Assembly (NCBI GenBank): GCA_910584695.1
Contig: CAJUBR010000007.1
Span: 7,189-62,640 of the forward strand
Length of the DNA stretch: 55,452 nucleotides
Reading direction: 5' to 3'
Source of the DNA: an uncultured Lachnospiraceae bacterium
GTDB taxonomy: Bacteria > Bacillota > Clostridia > Lachnospirales > Lachnospiraceae
Shown: piece by piece, positions 16,938 to 26,324 of the stretch
Layout: each line of letters starts with the position of its first letter
Numbering within the stretch: position 1 is the first letter of the stretch
Notes under the pieces: generated by a model
Databases searched by the model: none
Seen by the model: only the letters and a program-made list of their open reading frames with translations
What the model was told of the DNA's origin: nothing
Program-made: the position numbers and the translations under genes

Positions 16938-18371
16938 ATGGCAAAGGACAAGAAATTAGTAGAACAGATTACTTCCATGGAAGAAGATTTTGCACAATGG
17001 TATACGGATGTTGTATTAAAGGCGGATTTAATTGATTATACAAGTGTAAAAGGATGTATGGTGATCAAGCCTGCAGGTTATGCAGTCTGGGAGTTGATTC
17101 AGCAGCAGTTGGATGAGCGTTTTAAAGCAACCGGTGTGGAAAACGTATATTTACCTATGTTTATACCGGAGAGTTTGCTGCAGAAGGAAAAGGATCATGT
17201 AGAGGGCTTTGCACCGGAGGTTGCGTGGGTAACTCATGGTGGTTTAAACGAATTGCAGGAAAGGCTCTGCGTCAGACCTACCTCCGAGACGTTGTTTTGT
17301 GATTTTTATGCAAATGAGATAGAATCTTATAGAGATTTACCGAAAGTATATAACCAGTGGTGTTCGGTTGTACGGTGGGAAAAAGAGACAAGACCGTTTC
17401 TGCGTTCCAGAGAATTCTTGTGGCAGGAAGGGCATACCGCACATGCAACTGCCAGGGAGGCTGAGGAACGGACGATTCAGATGTTAAATGTATATGCTGA
17501 TTTCTGTGAACAGGTGCTTGCGATTCCGGTTGTCCGTGGTCAGAAAACGGAGAAGGAGAAGTTTGCCGGGGCTAAGGCGACTTATACGATTGAAGCTTTA
17601 ATGCATGACGGTAAGGCATTGCAGTCCGGTACAAGCCATAATTTTGGGGATGGATTTGCAAAAGCATTTGGAATTCAGTATACAAGTAAAGATAATAAGT
17701 TAGAATATGTACATCAGACCTCATGGGGAATGACCACGAGATTGATTGGTGCAATTATTATGGTGCATGGTGATAATTCCGGATTGGTATTACCTCCAAA
17801 AGTAGCACCTACTCAGGTTATGATTGTTCCGATTATGCAGAAAAAAGAGGGTGTTTTGGAAAAGGCAGCCGAATTGAAAGAAAAACTGGCTGCTTATCGT
17901 GTGAAGGTAGATGATTCTGACAAGAATCCGGGGTGGAAATTTGCAGAGCAGGAGATGCGTGGAATTCCAATCCGAATCGAAGTCGGACCGAGAGATATAG
18001 AGGCGAATAAGGTATTGCTGGTACGTCGTGATACCGGAGAAAAGATAGAAGTTTCAATGGATGAGATAGAACCGAAAGTGGGAGAGTTATTGGAAACAAT
18101 CCAACAGGATATGTATCAGAAGGCATTGGCACACAGAGAAGAAAATACCCATACGGCAGCTACATGGGAAGAATTCACAGAGATTATTGAGAGTAAACAG
18201 GGATTTATTAAAGCAATGTGGTGTGGAGAGACATCTTGTGAAGAGGCAATTAAGGATAAGACCGGTGCGTCTACCCGATGTATGCCGTTTGCACAGGAGA
18301 CATTAGGAAATGTATGCGTACATTGTGGCAAGCCTGCTAAGAAGATGGTGTATTTTGGTCGTGCTTATTAA
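16938..18371 (+). CDS. proS: Prolyl-tRNA synthetase (short, archaeal/eukaryote-like type)
   Basis: Charges tRNA-Pro in the cytoplasm. 477 residues, matching the short ProRS form without the editing insertion of the long bacterial enzyme. Class II motifs are visible: motif 2 around VVRWEKETRPFLRSREFLWQ (about 143-162) and motif 3 near TSWGMTTRLIGAIIM. The anticodon-binding domain covers about 285-390. The C-terminal zinc-type domain carries MWCGETSCE, TRCMPF and CVHCGKPAKK and ends in YFGRAY, as in archaeal-type enzymes. It has a good ribosome site (aaaggaga). No T-box leader fits in the 73 bases upstream. Confidence 0.96.
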   Translation: MAKDKKLVEQITSMEEDFAQWYTDVVLKADLIDYTSVKGCMVIKPAGYAVWELIQQQLDERFKATGVENVYLPMFIPESLLQKEKDHVEGFAPEVAWVTHGGLNELQERLCVRPTSETLFCDFYANEIESYRDLPKVYNQWCSVVRWEKETRPFLRSREFLWQEGHTAHATAREAEERTIQMLNVYADFCEQVLAIPVVRGQKTEKEKFAGAKATYTIEALMHDGKALQSGTSHNFGDGFAKAFGIQYTSKDNKLEYVHQTSWGMTTRLIGAIIMVHGDNSGLVLPPKVAPTQVMIVPIMQKKEGVLEKAAELKEKLAAYRVKVDDSDKNPGWKFAEQEMRGIPIRIEVGPRDIEANKVLLVRRDTGEKIEVSMDEIEPKVGELLETIQQDMYQKALAHREENTHTAATWEEFTEIIESKQGFIKAMWCGETSCEEAIKDKTGASTRCMPFAQETLGNVCVHCGKPAKKMVYFGRAY

Positions 18372-18403
18372 GCAGTATATATGATAATATATGGAATATA
18401 ATG

Positions 18404-18452
18404 AAAGGAACTGCCACATTGAATGAAAATTCCGGTGTGCAGCTCCTTTTTT
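18404..18452 (+). terminator. Terminator after proS
   Basis: aaaggaactgccaca (18404-18418) pairs, with two internal mismatches, with tgtgcagctccttt (18435-18448), followed by a T-run to 18452. Confidence 0.75.
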
Positions 18453-18506
18453 ATCCTTTCGATACGGAAAAGAATCATAAAATAAAAAATGAAAAGAGGA
18501 TAGAAC

Positions 18507-19859
18507 ATGATGAAACTCAATATGCCGGCGAATGCCCGGCGGATTATCCATACATTACAGGAGCATGGTTTTGAGGCATATATTGTCGGTGGATGTGTCA
18601 GGGATGCAATTCTTGGGAAAGAGCCAGATGACTGGGATATTACCACTTCTGCAAAGCCGGAGGAAGTAAAAGCCTTGTTTCGTAGAACCATTGATACCGG
18701 AATTGAGCATGGAACGGTAACTGTGATGTTTGGGAAAGAAGGATATGAGGTTACGACATACCGGGTGGATGGCAAATATGAGGATCACAGAAGACCTGCT
18801 GCGGTTACGTTTACAGCAAGTCTGTTAGAAGATATGAAACGGCGTGATTTTACAATAAATGCAATGGCATATAACGAAGAGGAAGGCATTATAGACCATT
18901 TTGACGGGATTGGCGACTTACAGCGTCATGTGATAAAATGTGTGGGAGAACCCGGGGAACGTTTTGATGAAGATGCACTGCGGATTTTACGTGCAGTCCG
19001 TTTTGCCGCACAGCTTGATTTTGAAATAGAGGAACGGACTCAGGAAGCAATAAGGGCTCAGGCTGTGTTTTTGAGGGACATTAGTGCAGAGCGGATTCGT
19101 GTAGAGCTTACAAAACTGTTGGTTTCTGAACATCCGAACCGCCTGCTTACGGCATATGAACTGGGTGTGACAGCAGTTGTCCTTCCAGAGTTTGATAAAA
19201 TGATGGAAACACCGCAGAACAATGTACACCATATGTATCATGTGGGAGAACATACCCTCCGTGTAGTGGAAGGGGTTCCGGCAACGCAGACGTTAAGGTG
19301 GGCAGCTCTGCTGCATGATGTAGCAAAGCCGGTTACAAAAACTTCCGATGAAAAGGGCGACCATTTTTATGGACATAATGAAGCAGGTGCAAAAATGGCA
19401 AGGTCCATTCTTGCAAGACTGAAATTTGATAATGCAACCGTTGCAAGGGTGAAACGTCTGGTGTTTTGGCATGACTATGGAATGGGACAGATACCGTCAC
19501 TAAAATCTTTTCGGAAATCTTTAAGTAAAATGGGAGCAGATCTGTTTGAAGAATATGTATTGATTAAGCGTGCGGATACACTGGCACAAAGTCCTTATCT
19601 GCGCCAGCAAAAGCTGGATAACCTTGCGAAGCTGCAGGAATATTACCGTCAGATTATTGAAGAAGACCAATGCCTGAATCTGAAAAATTTGGCAGTAACA
19701 GGAAAAGATTTAATAGAAATCGGTATGAAACCGGATAAAGAACTGGGTGCCATGTTAAATTATTTATTGGAATGTGTACTGGAAAATCCGGAGAACAATA
19801 CGAAGGAAATATTGTTAACTCTTGCTGGTAAAAAGATATCCCAGCTAAGAAAATTGTGA
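18507..19859 (+). CDS. cca: CCA-adding tRNA nucleotidyltransferase with HD domain
   Basis: Adds or repairs the 3' CCA of tRNAs. 450 residues. The class II nucleotidyltransferase head (about 10-150) has IVGGCVRDAILG, the catalytic DDWDI pair (about 42-46) and RRDFTINAMAY. A neck with LRILRAVRFAAQLDF follows, then an HD domain with LLHDVAKP (about 268) and HNEAGAKMA. The tRNA-binding tail ends near 450. The first ATG is doubled (atgatg); 18507 is eight bases after agagga. The gene is preceded by the proS terminator. Confidence 0.95.
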   Translation: MMKLNMPANARRIIHTLQEHGFEAYIVGGCVRDAILGKEPDDWDITTSAKPEEVKALFRRTIDTGIEHGTVTVMFGKEGYEVTTYRVDGKYEDHRRPAAVTFTASLLEDMKRRDFTINAMAYNEEEGIIDHFDGIGDLQRHVIKCVGEPGERFDEDALRILRAVRFAAQLDFEIEERTQEAIRAQAVFLRDISAERIRVELTKLLVSEHPNRLLTAYELGVTAVVLPEFDKMMETPQNNVHHMYHVGEHTLRVVEGVPATQTLRWAALLHDVAKPVTKTSDEKGDHFYGHNEAGAKMARSILARLKFDNATVARVKRLVFWHDYGMGQIPSLKSFRKSLSKMGADLFEEYVLIKRADTLAQSPYLRQQKLDNLAKLQEYYRQIIEEDQCLNLKNLAVTGKDLIEIGMKPDKELGAMLNYLLECVLENPENNTKEILLTLAGKKISQLRKL

Positions 19860-19869
19860 TAATTTTTAA

Positions 19870-19910
19870 ATCCCCTTCATAAGATGAAAGAGTAAAGGAG
19901 GGGATATTTT
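19870..19910 (+). terminator. Hairpin after cca that overlaps the next ribosome site
   Basis: atcccc (19870-19875) can pair with ggggat (19900-19905), followed by atttttatg, where the ATG starts the CotS-like gene. The 3' arm includes part of the aaaggagggg ribosome site. It may terminate cca transcripts and, in read-through messages, hide the next start. Confidence 0.5.
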
Positions 19911-19911
19911 T

Positions 19912-21144
19912 ATGTCTGAAAAACTCGTTGAAGTGTATGATAGATATGACATGGAGATTATAAGTACAAAAAAGGGAAGAGGTGCCACTATTTTGACAAC
20001 AGAGGATGGACTGCGCATTTTGGAACCGTTTCGGGGAAATGTAACCCGGCTGGAACAGGAGTATGTATTAAAACAATTATTTATAGAGGAAGGTTTTGAA
20101 AATGTGGACGACTTAATTCCGAACAAAGACGGAATGCTGATTACCTGTGACAGATACAGACAGCCATTTGTACTAAAAAGGCACTTTGACGGAAGTGAAT
20201 GTGATATGTATAACCCTTCCAGTATTTTGCAGGGAGTAAAAGTGCTGGCAGTTTTTCATACCTATGGGAAAAAGGTTGCGGCCCGTTTTGGAGAAGCATG
20301 GAGACAAAATCAGAAGGATAAGGAAAAAAGGCGTATTGAGGAGATTAAGCGGGCACTTGAGGATGGAGAGGAATTAGAGAAGATTTCCCATGTTTATGAA
20401 ATAAGTGAAACAATTTTAGAAGAAATTCTCAATATGTCGAAACAGAATGTAAAAGCAGAGGAAATCGTGAATAAAATAGAAAAGGAGGAGATGTGGGACC
20501 GGAAAAAAGAGACACAGGAGCAGGATACCGAAAAGGATATAGAGAATGTATTTATCCGTCATAATAAGGAATTGAAAAAAATTCAGAAGTTTATTAATAA
20601 AGTAAAGCGGAAAAATGCATTTGAAAATCTTTTTTTACAGGTATTTAGTGAGTATTATCAGCAGGGTCAGGAATGTGTCCGAATGATGGCAGATATTATA
20701 CAAAATGAAAATGGAGGGGCCACTAAGCAGGTATATCAGAATCATTATGGAATCTGTCATGGAGCTTATAACCAGCATAATATCATTATGGGTTCGGGTT
20801 ATGAGGCAATTGTACATTTTGAACGGTTCTCAAAGGGAAATCAGTTAGATGATCTCTATCAGTTTGCCAGAAAAGTGATGGAGAAGAACCATTTTGATTT
20901 TGATCTGTTAGAACAGATATTTGAAATGTATCATCAGATTATTCCGCTTTCAAAGGAAGATTATCAATATATGTACATTTTGTTTTCCTATCCAGAAAAA
21001 TTCTGGAAAATTGCAAACAGCTATTATAATACTAATAAGGCATTCCTTTCCCCGAAATATATAGAAAAACTGGAAAATGTTATTTTGCAGGAACGGGAAA
21101 AAAGAAAAATGCTCTCAGAATATTTTGCTTTTCATTTATGCTGA
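19912..21144 (+). CDS. CotS-family spore-coat protein, probable pseudokinase
   Basis: 410 residues with the aminoglycoside-phosphotransferase/CotS fold. N-lobe about 10-120 (LRILEPFRGNVTRLEQE, YVLKQLF). A charged, helical insertion of about 100 residues (130-235) is rich in Glu and Lys. The C-lobe has GICHGAYNQHNIIMG near 282 and YEAIVHFERFS. Active kinases of this fold have H-G-D and an I-D-F-D type metal site; here these read HGA and VHFE, so both catalytic acids are missing. CotS-like proteins sit in the spore coat. The start is at the ATG after aaaggagggg. Downstream is a PEGA lipoprotein gene. Confidence 0.8.
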   Translation: MSEKLVEVYDRYDMEIISTKKGRGATILTTEDGLRILEPFRGNVTRLEQEYVLKQLFIEEGFENVDDLIPNKDGMLITCDRYRQPFVLKRHFDGSECDMYNPSSILQGVKVLAVFHTYGKKVAARFGEAWRQNQKDKEKRRIEEIKRALEDGEELEKISHVYEISETILEEILNMSKQNVKAEEIVNKIEKEEMWDRKKETQEQDTEKDIENVFIRHNKELKKIQKFINKVKRKNAFENLFLQVFSEYYQQGQECVRMMADIIQNENGGATKQVYQNHYGICHGAYNQHNIIMGSGYEAIVHFERFSKGNQLDDLYQFARKVMEKNHFDFDLLEQIFEMYHQIIPLSKEDYQYMYILFSYPEKFWKIANSYYNTNKAFLSPKYIEKLENVILQEREKRKMLSEYFAFHLC

Positions 21145-21241
21145 TTTTATGTATAATTATGTGTAGCTCTATAAAAGAGGTATTTCAAGAAACCATCTTT
21201 TAAAGATTATTTGGAATTAGAAAGCGTGGCAAGGCAAAGAG

Positions 21242-22636
21242 ATGAGAATGCAGAAGATGAATAAGAAAAAAAGGATCATGATAAAATATGTGAAACTGCT
21301 ATTGATATTTATGTGTATGTGTTTTTTATCTGCCGGATGTGGAAAAAAGATTATGGCACCGGTATATGATGATGAGGTGGAGCCTGTCAATGAGATTACC
21401 ATGTTTGCGATTATAACAAACCGTGATGAGGTAAATGAGAAAATCACACTGCGGGCAGTTAATTATACTACCGAGGTAACTTTGAGTTATAATGGCGGTG
21501 CGGATGTAAAGGATAAATACGGCAGTATAGTATCAATGACACAGATTGAGCTGGGAAGTGTGGTAGATATTGTTTATGACAGCAACCGGGATAAATTAAT
21601 CTCACTTCATATAAGTAATGCCGAAAAGGTGCAGAAGATGGAAGAGGTTTCCGGAGCGATTGTAGATAATGTGAAGCAGACGGTTACGGTAAACGGAACC
21701 ACATATCAGATGAGTGATAGTGCCAGTGCATTTTCCAACAATGATGAAATTGAAGTAAATGAAATATGTTCGGAGGATCAGATCACACTTTGGCTATATA
21801 ACGATATCATTTGTTCCATATATGTAGAGCTGGGGCATGGCTATGTCAGATTGTCTGATTATGCCTCCTATGTTGGCGGAATGGTGGAGATTGGATATGA
21901 TGTGATCGTGCCGGTTACAGAGGATATGCTGTTGACGGTTCGGGAAGGTGAGTATACACTTCGGATTGCAAAGGGTGATGATGTTGGAACAAAGGCGGTG
22001 AAAGTCATCAGGAATCAGGAGATTGATGTGTCCTTGGCTGATATTGCCATTGAACCCAAACAGATGGGTTCTGTTTTGTTTAAAGTAACACCAAGTGATG
22101 CCGCTGTGTATTTAGACGGTAAAAGAATCAATACAGAGGGTGCTATCGATATGGTTTATGGCAAGCATAACATATATATTACGGCAGAAGGATATGACAG
22201 CTATAGTGCTTCATTTAATGTAAATTATGCGTATAAGATAAAAGAATATAAACTGACATCAAAGGATGGAAAGACAGAGAAGGATTCAGCTTCGACTACA
22301 GAAAAGAACAATACCAAAAAGACGACAGAGAACGGAACAACAACAGAGACTACAACGACGCAGAGTGATACCACAAAAACGCCGAATACAGACACAGGAA
22401 AGAAAACAAAAAATAAGGTTACCGTTTCCACTCCGTCCGGTGCAAGTGTTTATTTTGATGGTGAATATATCGGAATTGCTCCAATTTCCTTTACAAAGGT
22501 CACAGGAAGTCATATAATTACCCTTAGTAAGGCAGGATATTTATCAAAAAGTTATACAGTAACTTTCACAGATGACGGAAAAGATTCCAATTTAAAGTAT
22601 GAGGAACTGGTTTCTATATCCAGCCTGATTGAATAG
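21242..22636 (+). CDS. Lipoprotein with PEGA domains
   Basis: 464 residues. A basic N-terminus and hydrophobic stretch end in the lipobox LSAGC (Cys near 33), so it is exported and lipid-anchored. The middle (about 45-260) has repeated beta-rich segments. One PEGA domain lies near 275-325 (VLFKVTPSDAAVYLDGKRI, AEGYDSYSASF), then a Thr/Lys-rich linker (about 340-390), and a second PEGA domain (VTVSTPSGASVYFDGEYIG, LSKAGYLSKSYTV). PEGA domains are common in surface proteins, sometimes of spores; the binding partner is unknown. Several ATGs occur in the first 15 codons and none has a strong ribosome site, so the exact start may be up to 13 codons later. Confidence 0.82.
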   Translation: MRMQKMNKKKRIMIKYVKLLLIFMCMCFLSAGCGKKIMAPVYDDEVEPVNEITMFAIITNRDEVNEKITLRAVNYTTEVTLSYNGGADVKDKYGSIVSMTQIELGSVVDIVYDSNRDKLISLHISNAEKVQKMEEVSGAIVDNVKQTVTVNGTTYQMSDSASAFSNNDEIEVNEICSEDQITLWLYNDIICSIYVELGHGYVRLSDYASYVGGMVEIGYDVIVPVTEDMLLTVREGEYTLRIAKGDDVGTKAVKVIRNQEIDVSLADIAIEPKQMGSVLFKVTPSDAAVYLDGKRINTEGAIDMVYGKHNIYITAEGYDSYSASFNVNYAYKIKEYKLTSKDGKTEKDSASTTEKNNTKKTTENGTTTETTTTQSDTTKTPNTDTGKKTKNKVTVSTPSGASVYFDGEYIGIAPISFTKVTGSHIITLSKAGYLSKSYTVTFTDDGKDSNLKYEELVSISSLIE

Positions 22637-22735
22637 TTTCAACCGGAGCAAAGCGGAAGTTAATGAAACAAGGGAAAATCTGTTTTGTCGTGTGAATATG
22701 GTGAGACAGTTGATATATGAAAGGAGTTTATAATA

Positions 22736-24472
22736 ATGGACTACAAAAAGATTTATGAGGAGTGGATGAATAATCCGTATTTTGATGAGGGCACAAAGAA
22801 AGAGCTGAGTGCAATCAAAGATAATGAAGACGAAATCAAAGAAAGATTTTATGCGGATCTGGAATTTGGTACGGCAGGTTTAAGAGGAGTTATTGGTGCA
22901 GGCATTAACCGGATGAATATATATGTGGTGCGCCGTGCAACACAGGGACTTGCTAACTATATTAAGAAACAGGGTGTTGAGAATAAGGGAGTTGTGATTG
23001 CCTATGATTCCCGAAGAATGTCACCGGAGTTTTCGGAAGAAGCCGCACTTTGTCTTGCTGCAAATGGAATTAAGGCATATCGTTTTGAATCCTTGCGTCC
23101 AACTCCTGAACTGTCTTTTGCAGTCCGCCATTTAGGCTGTGTAGCGGGTATTAATGTTACGGCAAGTCATAACCCGCCGGAATACAATGGATATAAGGTA
23201 TATTGGGAGGATGGAGCACAGATTACACCGCCCCATGACAGTGGAATCATGGATGAGGTCAAGGCAATCACAGATTTATCAACCTGTATGACAATGGACA
23301 AGGCAGATGCACAAAAGGCAGGACTTTATGTAACCATTGGAGTGCAAGTAGATGATGCCTATATTGCAGAGCTGAAAAAGCTTGTTTTGCATCAGGATTG
23401 TATTGACCAGTACGGCAAAGATATCAAAATCGTATATACACCTCTTCATGGAACCGGAAATATTCCTGCAAGAAGAATCTTAAAAGAGATCGGATTTGAG
23501 AATGTGTATGTCGTACCGGAGCAGGAATTACCAGACGGAGAATTTCCAACGGTAAGTTATCCAAATCCAGAGGCGGCAGAGGCATTTGAATTAGCCCTTA
23601 AGCTTGCAAAGGAGAAGGATGCGGATTTGGTGCTTGCTACCGATCCGGATGCGGATCGTTTAGGCGTATATGTTAAAGATACAAAGACAGGGGAATATAT
23701 CACCTTAACCGGTAATATGTCCGGATGTTTATTAGCAGATTATGAAATTGGTCAGATGAAGGCATTGAAAGGTTCTCTTCCAGAGGATGGGGCATTGATT
23801 AAGACAATCGTAACTTCTAATCTGGCGGATGAAATTGCAAAGGGATATAACATTAAGTTAATTGAGGTGCTGACTGGGTTCAAATACATCGGGCAGCAGA
23901 TCCTTGGTTTTGAGACAAGCGGAAAAGGAACCTATTTATTTGGCTTTGAGGAAAGCTACGGCTGCTTAATCGGAACCCATGCCAGGGATAAGGACGCAAT
24001 TGTTGCGACGATGGCATTATGCGAGGCGGCAGCTTATTTTAAGAGTCAGGGTAAGACATTATGGGATGCGATGCTTGATCTGTATGAGAAGTATGGCTAT
24101 TGTATTGATGATATTCAGTCCATTTCTTTAAAGGGGATTGAGGGTCTTAAAAAGATTCAGGAGATTATGAGTATCCTGCGGGAGAATACACCTGTCAAGA
24201 TCGGTAAATATGACGTACTGTACGCAAGGGATTATAAGGTGGATACCATTAAAAATATGGTGACCGGTGAAGTGACACCGACCGGACTTCCAAACTCAGA
24301 TGTAATTTATTACGACCTTTCAGAAGATGCATGGTTATGTGTAAGACCTTCCGGAACAGAACCGAAGGTTAAGTTTTACTATGGCGTAAAGGGAACCTCA
24401 TTAGAGGATGCACGGAAGCTGTCTAAAAAATTAGGCGAAGAAGTGCTTGCGATGATTGATGAAATGATGTAA
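22736..24472 (+). CDS. pgcA: Phosphoglucomutase/phosphomannomutase (alpha-D-phosphohexomutase)
   Basis: Interconverts glucose-1-phosphate and glucose-6-phosphate (or the mannose forms), feeding UDP-sugar and glycan synthesis. 578 residues, the length of PgcA-type enzymes. The phospho-serine loop TASHNPPEYNGYK lies near 141, the metal loop DPDADRLG near 302, the sugar-binding GFEESYG near 402 and the phosphate-binding RPSGTEPKVKF near 537. The ATG at 22736 follows gaaaggag. A strong terminator follows it, and the accessory region starts there. Substrate choice cannot be read safely from the sequence. Confidence 0.93.
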   Translation: MDYKKIYEEWMNNPYFDEGTKKELSAIKDNEDEIKERFYADLEFGTAGLRGVIGAGINRMNIYVVRRATQGLANYIKKQGVENKGVVIAYDSRRMSPEFSEEAALCLAANGIKAYRFESLRPTPELSFAVRHLGCVAGINVTASHNPPEYNGYKVYWEDGAQITPPHDSGIMDEVKAITDLSTCMTMDKADAQKAGLYVTIGVQVDDAYIAELKKLVLHQDCIDQYGKDIKIVYTPLHGTGNIPARRILKEIGFENVYVVPEQELPDGEFPTVSYPNPEAAEAFELALKLAKEKDADLVLATDPDADRLGVYVKDTKTGEYITLTGNMSGCLLADYEIGQMKALKGSLPEDGALIKTIVTSNLADEIAKGYNIKLIEVLTGFKYIGQQILGFETSGKGTYLFGFEESYGCLIGTHARDKDAIVATMALCEAAAYFKSQGKTLWDAMLDLYEKYGYCIDDIQSISLKGIEGLKKIQEIMSILRENTPVKIGKYDVLYARDYKVDTIKNMVTGEVTPTGLPNSDVIYYDLSEDAWLCVRPSGTEPKVKFYYGVKGTSLEDARKLSKKLGEEVLAMIDEMM

Positions 24473-24500
24473 GGAAGATAGAATGTTTTGACTTGTAGAA

Positions 24501-24529
24501 AAGAGGGGTTGTTAACAGCCCCTCTTTTT
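24501..24529 (+). terminator. Terminator after the hexomutase gene
   Basis: aagagggg (24501-24508) pairs with cccctctt (24519-24526), with a nearly palindromic loop (tgttaaca), and runs into five T. Confidence 0.85.
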
Positions 24530-24553
24530 GATGGAATTCAATCATGTTTTGAG

Positions 24554-24898
24554 TTAAAAACGTTCAGTATATTTTGTGGCATCTTCTTTGCTTAAGTGAA
24601 ATCTTTTTTGAAGATTTATAATAATATCTTCCTCTGATTCATCCCTATTGCGATTGTCCAATATCAATGCCTGAACACCCCGCTCGATATCCCGCTCAAT
24701 ACCTCGATTTACTAATGCTTCGCCAATTGTAACCATACCATTATCCTCCTTTTCGTGTTTCAATACATTTTCTTCCATAATCTTATAATCCAGTAGAAAT
24801 GGTTTCAGGAATTCTCTTTCCCTCAAATTAAGCATATCGAGTAATGTTTTAGGTCCGGACCATTCCTCTAATTGTTTTTCTCTTATGTCTTTTTGCAT
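24554..24898 (-). pseudogene. Internally deleted Rpn-family nuclease/transposase-like gene
   Basis: Translation from 24898 gives 114 residues: MQKDIREKQLEEWSG at the start, a GPKTLLDMLN..LLDYKI segment, and a tail VNRGIERDIERGVQALILD..RFHLSKEDATKYTERF. These pieces match the N-terminal tag, the middle, and the C-terminal helical tail of Rpn (PD-(D/E)XK) recombination-promoting nucleases, but the catalytic core and much in between are missing for a family of about 300 residues. The start has a very good site (aaaaggagga at 24905-24914 on the complementary strand), so a short protein may still be made. An upstream in-frame ATG at 24961 is less likely. Confidence 0.6.
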
Positions 24899-24963
24899 TT
24901 GCATTCCTCCTTTTGCAGGAATGACAAATATGCACCGGATTGTAGCAATACAGTTATACACTC

Positions 24964-25094
24964 ATTCCTGCTTTTAAATTAAATATGGGATTATAAGCAA
25001 GAATTACTGGTACTTTCTGATAAAAGATATTAGATTATTTAGATATTTACTTGCTTGGTGGTATCGTAGCATACATCCATAAGAAATACAAGAT
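24964..25094. repeat. 131-bp direct repeat, left copy
   Basis: Identical except for one base (25074, C versus A) to 25928-26058. It contains taagcaag near its left side and cttgctt near its right, which could form a weak stem. The pair encloses the RelB/RelE genes. Confidence 0.9.
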
Positions 25095-25113
25095 AATTTT
25101 TAATATGAATGTA

Positions 25114-25142
25114 TTGATTTAGTAATGATTCAGCATTATAAT
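25114..25142 (+). promoter_or_regulatory. Promoter of the relB/relE-like operon
   Basis: TTGATT (25114-25119), a 17-base spacer and TATAAT (25137-25142), 34 bases before the antitoxin start. It lies just right of the left 131-bp repeat. Confidence 0.7.
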
Positions 25143-25176
25143 AGAGAAGAAATGAAGTAAAATGGAGGTGATAATC

Positions 25177-25464
25177 ATGGCCAGTACGATTCAGGTAAGA
25201 GTAGAAGATGATTTAAAGAAAAAATCAGATGCTTTGTTTCGGGATTTGGGAACGGATACAACGACTGCGATAAGAATGTTTTTGACACAGGCCATTGCTG
25301 CCAATGGATTTCCTTTTGAAATTAAGAGACAGGCAGAACCTAATTCATATGCACCAATGACCGAAGAAGCTATGCTTGCAAAACTAAAAAAATCCAGAGA
25401 GCAGGGAAATTACAGAGATGCAGATGATGTGGTTTCTGACATGAGGTCAAAGTATGGATTATAG
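25177..25464 (+). CDS. RelB/DinJ-family antitoxin
   Basis: 95 residues. The N-terminal ribbon-helix-helix segment (TIQVRVEDDLKKKSDALFRDLG, AIRMFLTQAI, about residues 3-45) is typical of RelB/DinJ antitoxins, which bind DNA and repress their operon. The C-terminal tail (about 50-95) is charged and would wrap the toxin. The ATG at 25162 precedes the ribosome site ggaggtgat, so 25177 is the start. It overlaps the toxin gene by 11 bases, the usual coupling in such operons. Confidence 0.9.
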   Translation: MASTIQVRVEDDLKKKSDALFRDLGTDTTTAIRMFLTQAIAANGFPFEIKRQAEPNSYAPMTEEAMLAKLKKSREQGNYRDADDVVSDMRSKYGL

Positions 25465-25768
25465 GGTTGTTATGATGGAAGGTGCCGAGGAGGATCTTGA
25501 AAGATTTGTTACTTACCTTTTATTTGAAAAGAAGAGTGATCAGGCTACAGAAAATTTGCTTGATGATTTTGAGGAAACGAAGGTAAGCTTGTCAAGAGTT
25601 GCCGGAAGTTTGAAGCTTTGTGATAATCCAAAGCTTAAGGAATTGGGATATCGGAGGATAAATTTCTTGTCACATCGATATTTTATGCTTTATCGAATAG
25701 AAGAGAATACAGTTTTTATAGATAATATTTTTCATGAGTTGCAGGATTACGAGAGAAAAATGAGTTAA
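25454..25768 (+). CDS. RelE/ParE-family toxin
   Basis: 104 residues, with MDYRVVMMEGAEEDLERFVTYLL at the start, KELGYRRINFLSHRYFMLYRIEENTVFIDNIFHELQDYE toward the end. The compact beta-sheet with Arg/His/Tyr side chains near the C-terminus is the RelE/ParE superfamily pattern. It may be a ribosome-dependent mRNase (RelE/YafQ) or a gyrase poison (ParE); the sequence does not decide. It is translated from within the end of the antitoxin gene. The 160 bases from its stop to the right repeat carry only a 34-codon frame with no ribosome site. Confidence 0.87.
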   Translation: MDYRVVMMEGAEEDLERFVTYLLFEKKSDQATENLLDDFEETKVSLSRVAGSLKLCDNPKLKELGYRRINFLSHRYFMLYRIEENTVFIDNIFHELQDYERKMS

Positions 25769-25927
25769 TATTAATGGCAGTATTTCGCAACCTATGGTAT
25801 GGATTGCATTACCACGAAACTGAAAGAAACGCAGCTGACATCTATCGCATTATCTGTATTCGTGACGAATCTGTTTAGGATTCAGAAGCGAATATTTTGC
25901 ACTTTTTTACATCTGTTTGATTCTCAA

Positions 25928-26058
25928 ATTCCTGCTTTTAAATTAAATATGGGATTATAAGCAAGAATTACTGGTACTTTCTGATAAAAGATATTAGATT
26001 ATTTAGATATTTACTTGCTTGGTGGTATCGTAGCATAAATCCATAAGAAATACAAGAT
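25928..26058. repeat. 131-bp direct repeat, right copy
   Basis: Second copy of 24964-25094, in the same orientation and 964 bp away. The homology stops sharply at both ends (25928 and 26058). Confidence 0.9.
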
Positions 26059-26324
26059 GAATTTTCCCAGAGTTTCCTTTACTTATTCATATTTTTTTTA
26101 TTTGTTCTTCCTACCAGATAATCAATAGATATTTTAATTGGATTATTACTATAAGGGTGGGAAATGGGGGTGGCAGAAGGGAGGGAGAATAAACAATATC
26201 ATAAGCAGGGTGTTTTGGCTTGTGCCCAGTGTTGATATTGTTTATATTGTACAACGGTCGGTAACGAAAACAGAGTTTCGCAATCGCCTAAGAAATTGTA
26301 AATATGAAGGGAGAAATTACGAAT

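Noticed and set aside
25774..25878. 34-codon frame after the RelE-like gene (MAVFRNLWYGLHYHE..)
   Set aside because: No ribosome site and no recognisable pattern; too short to support.
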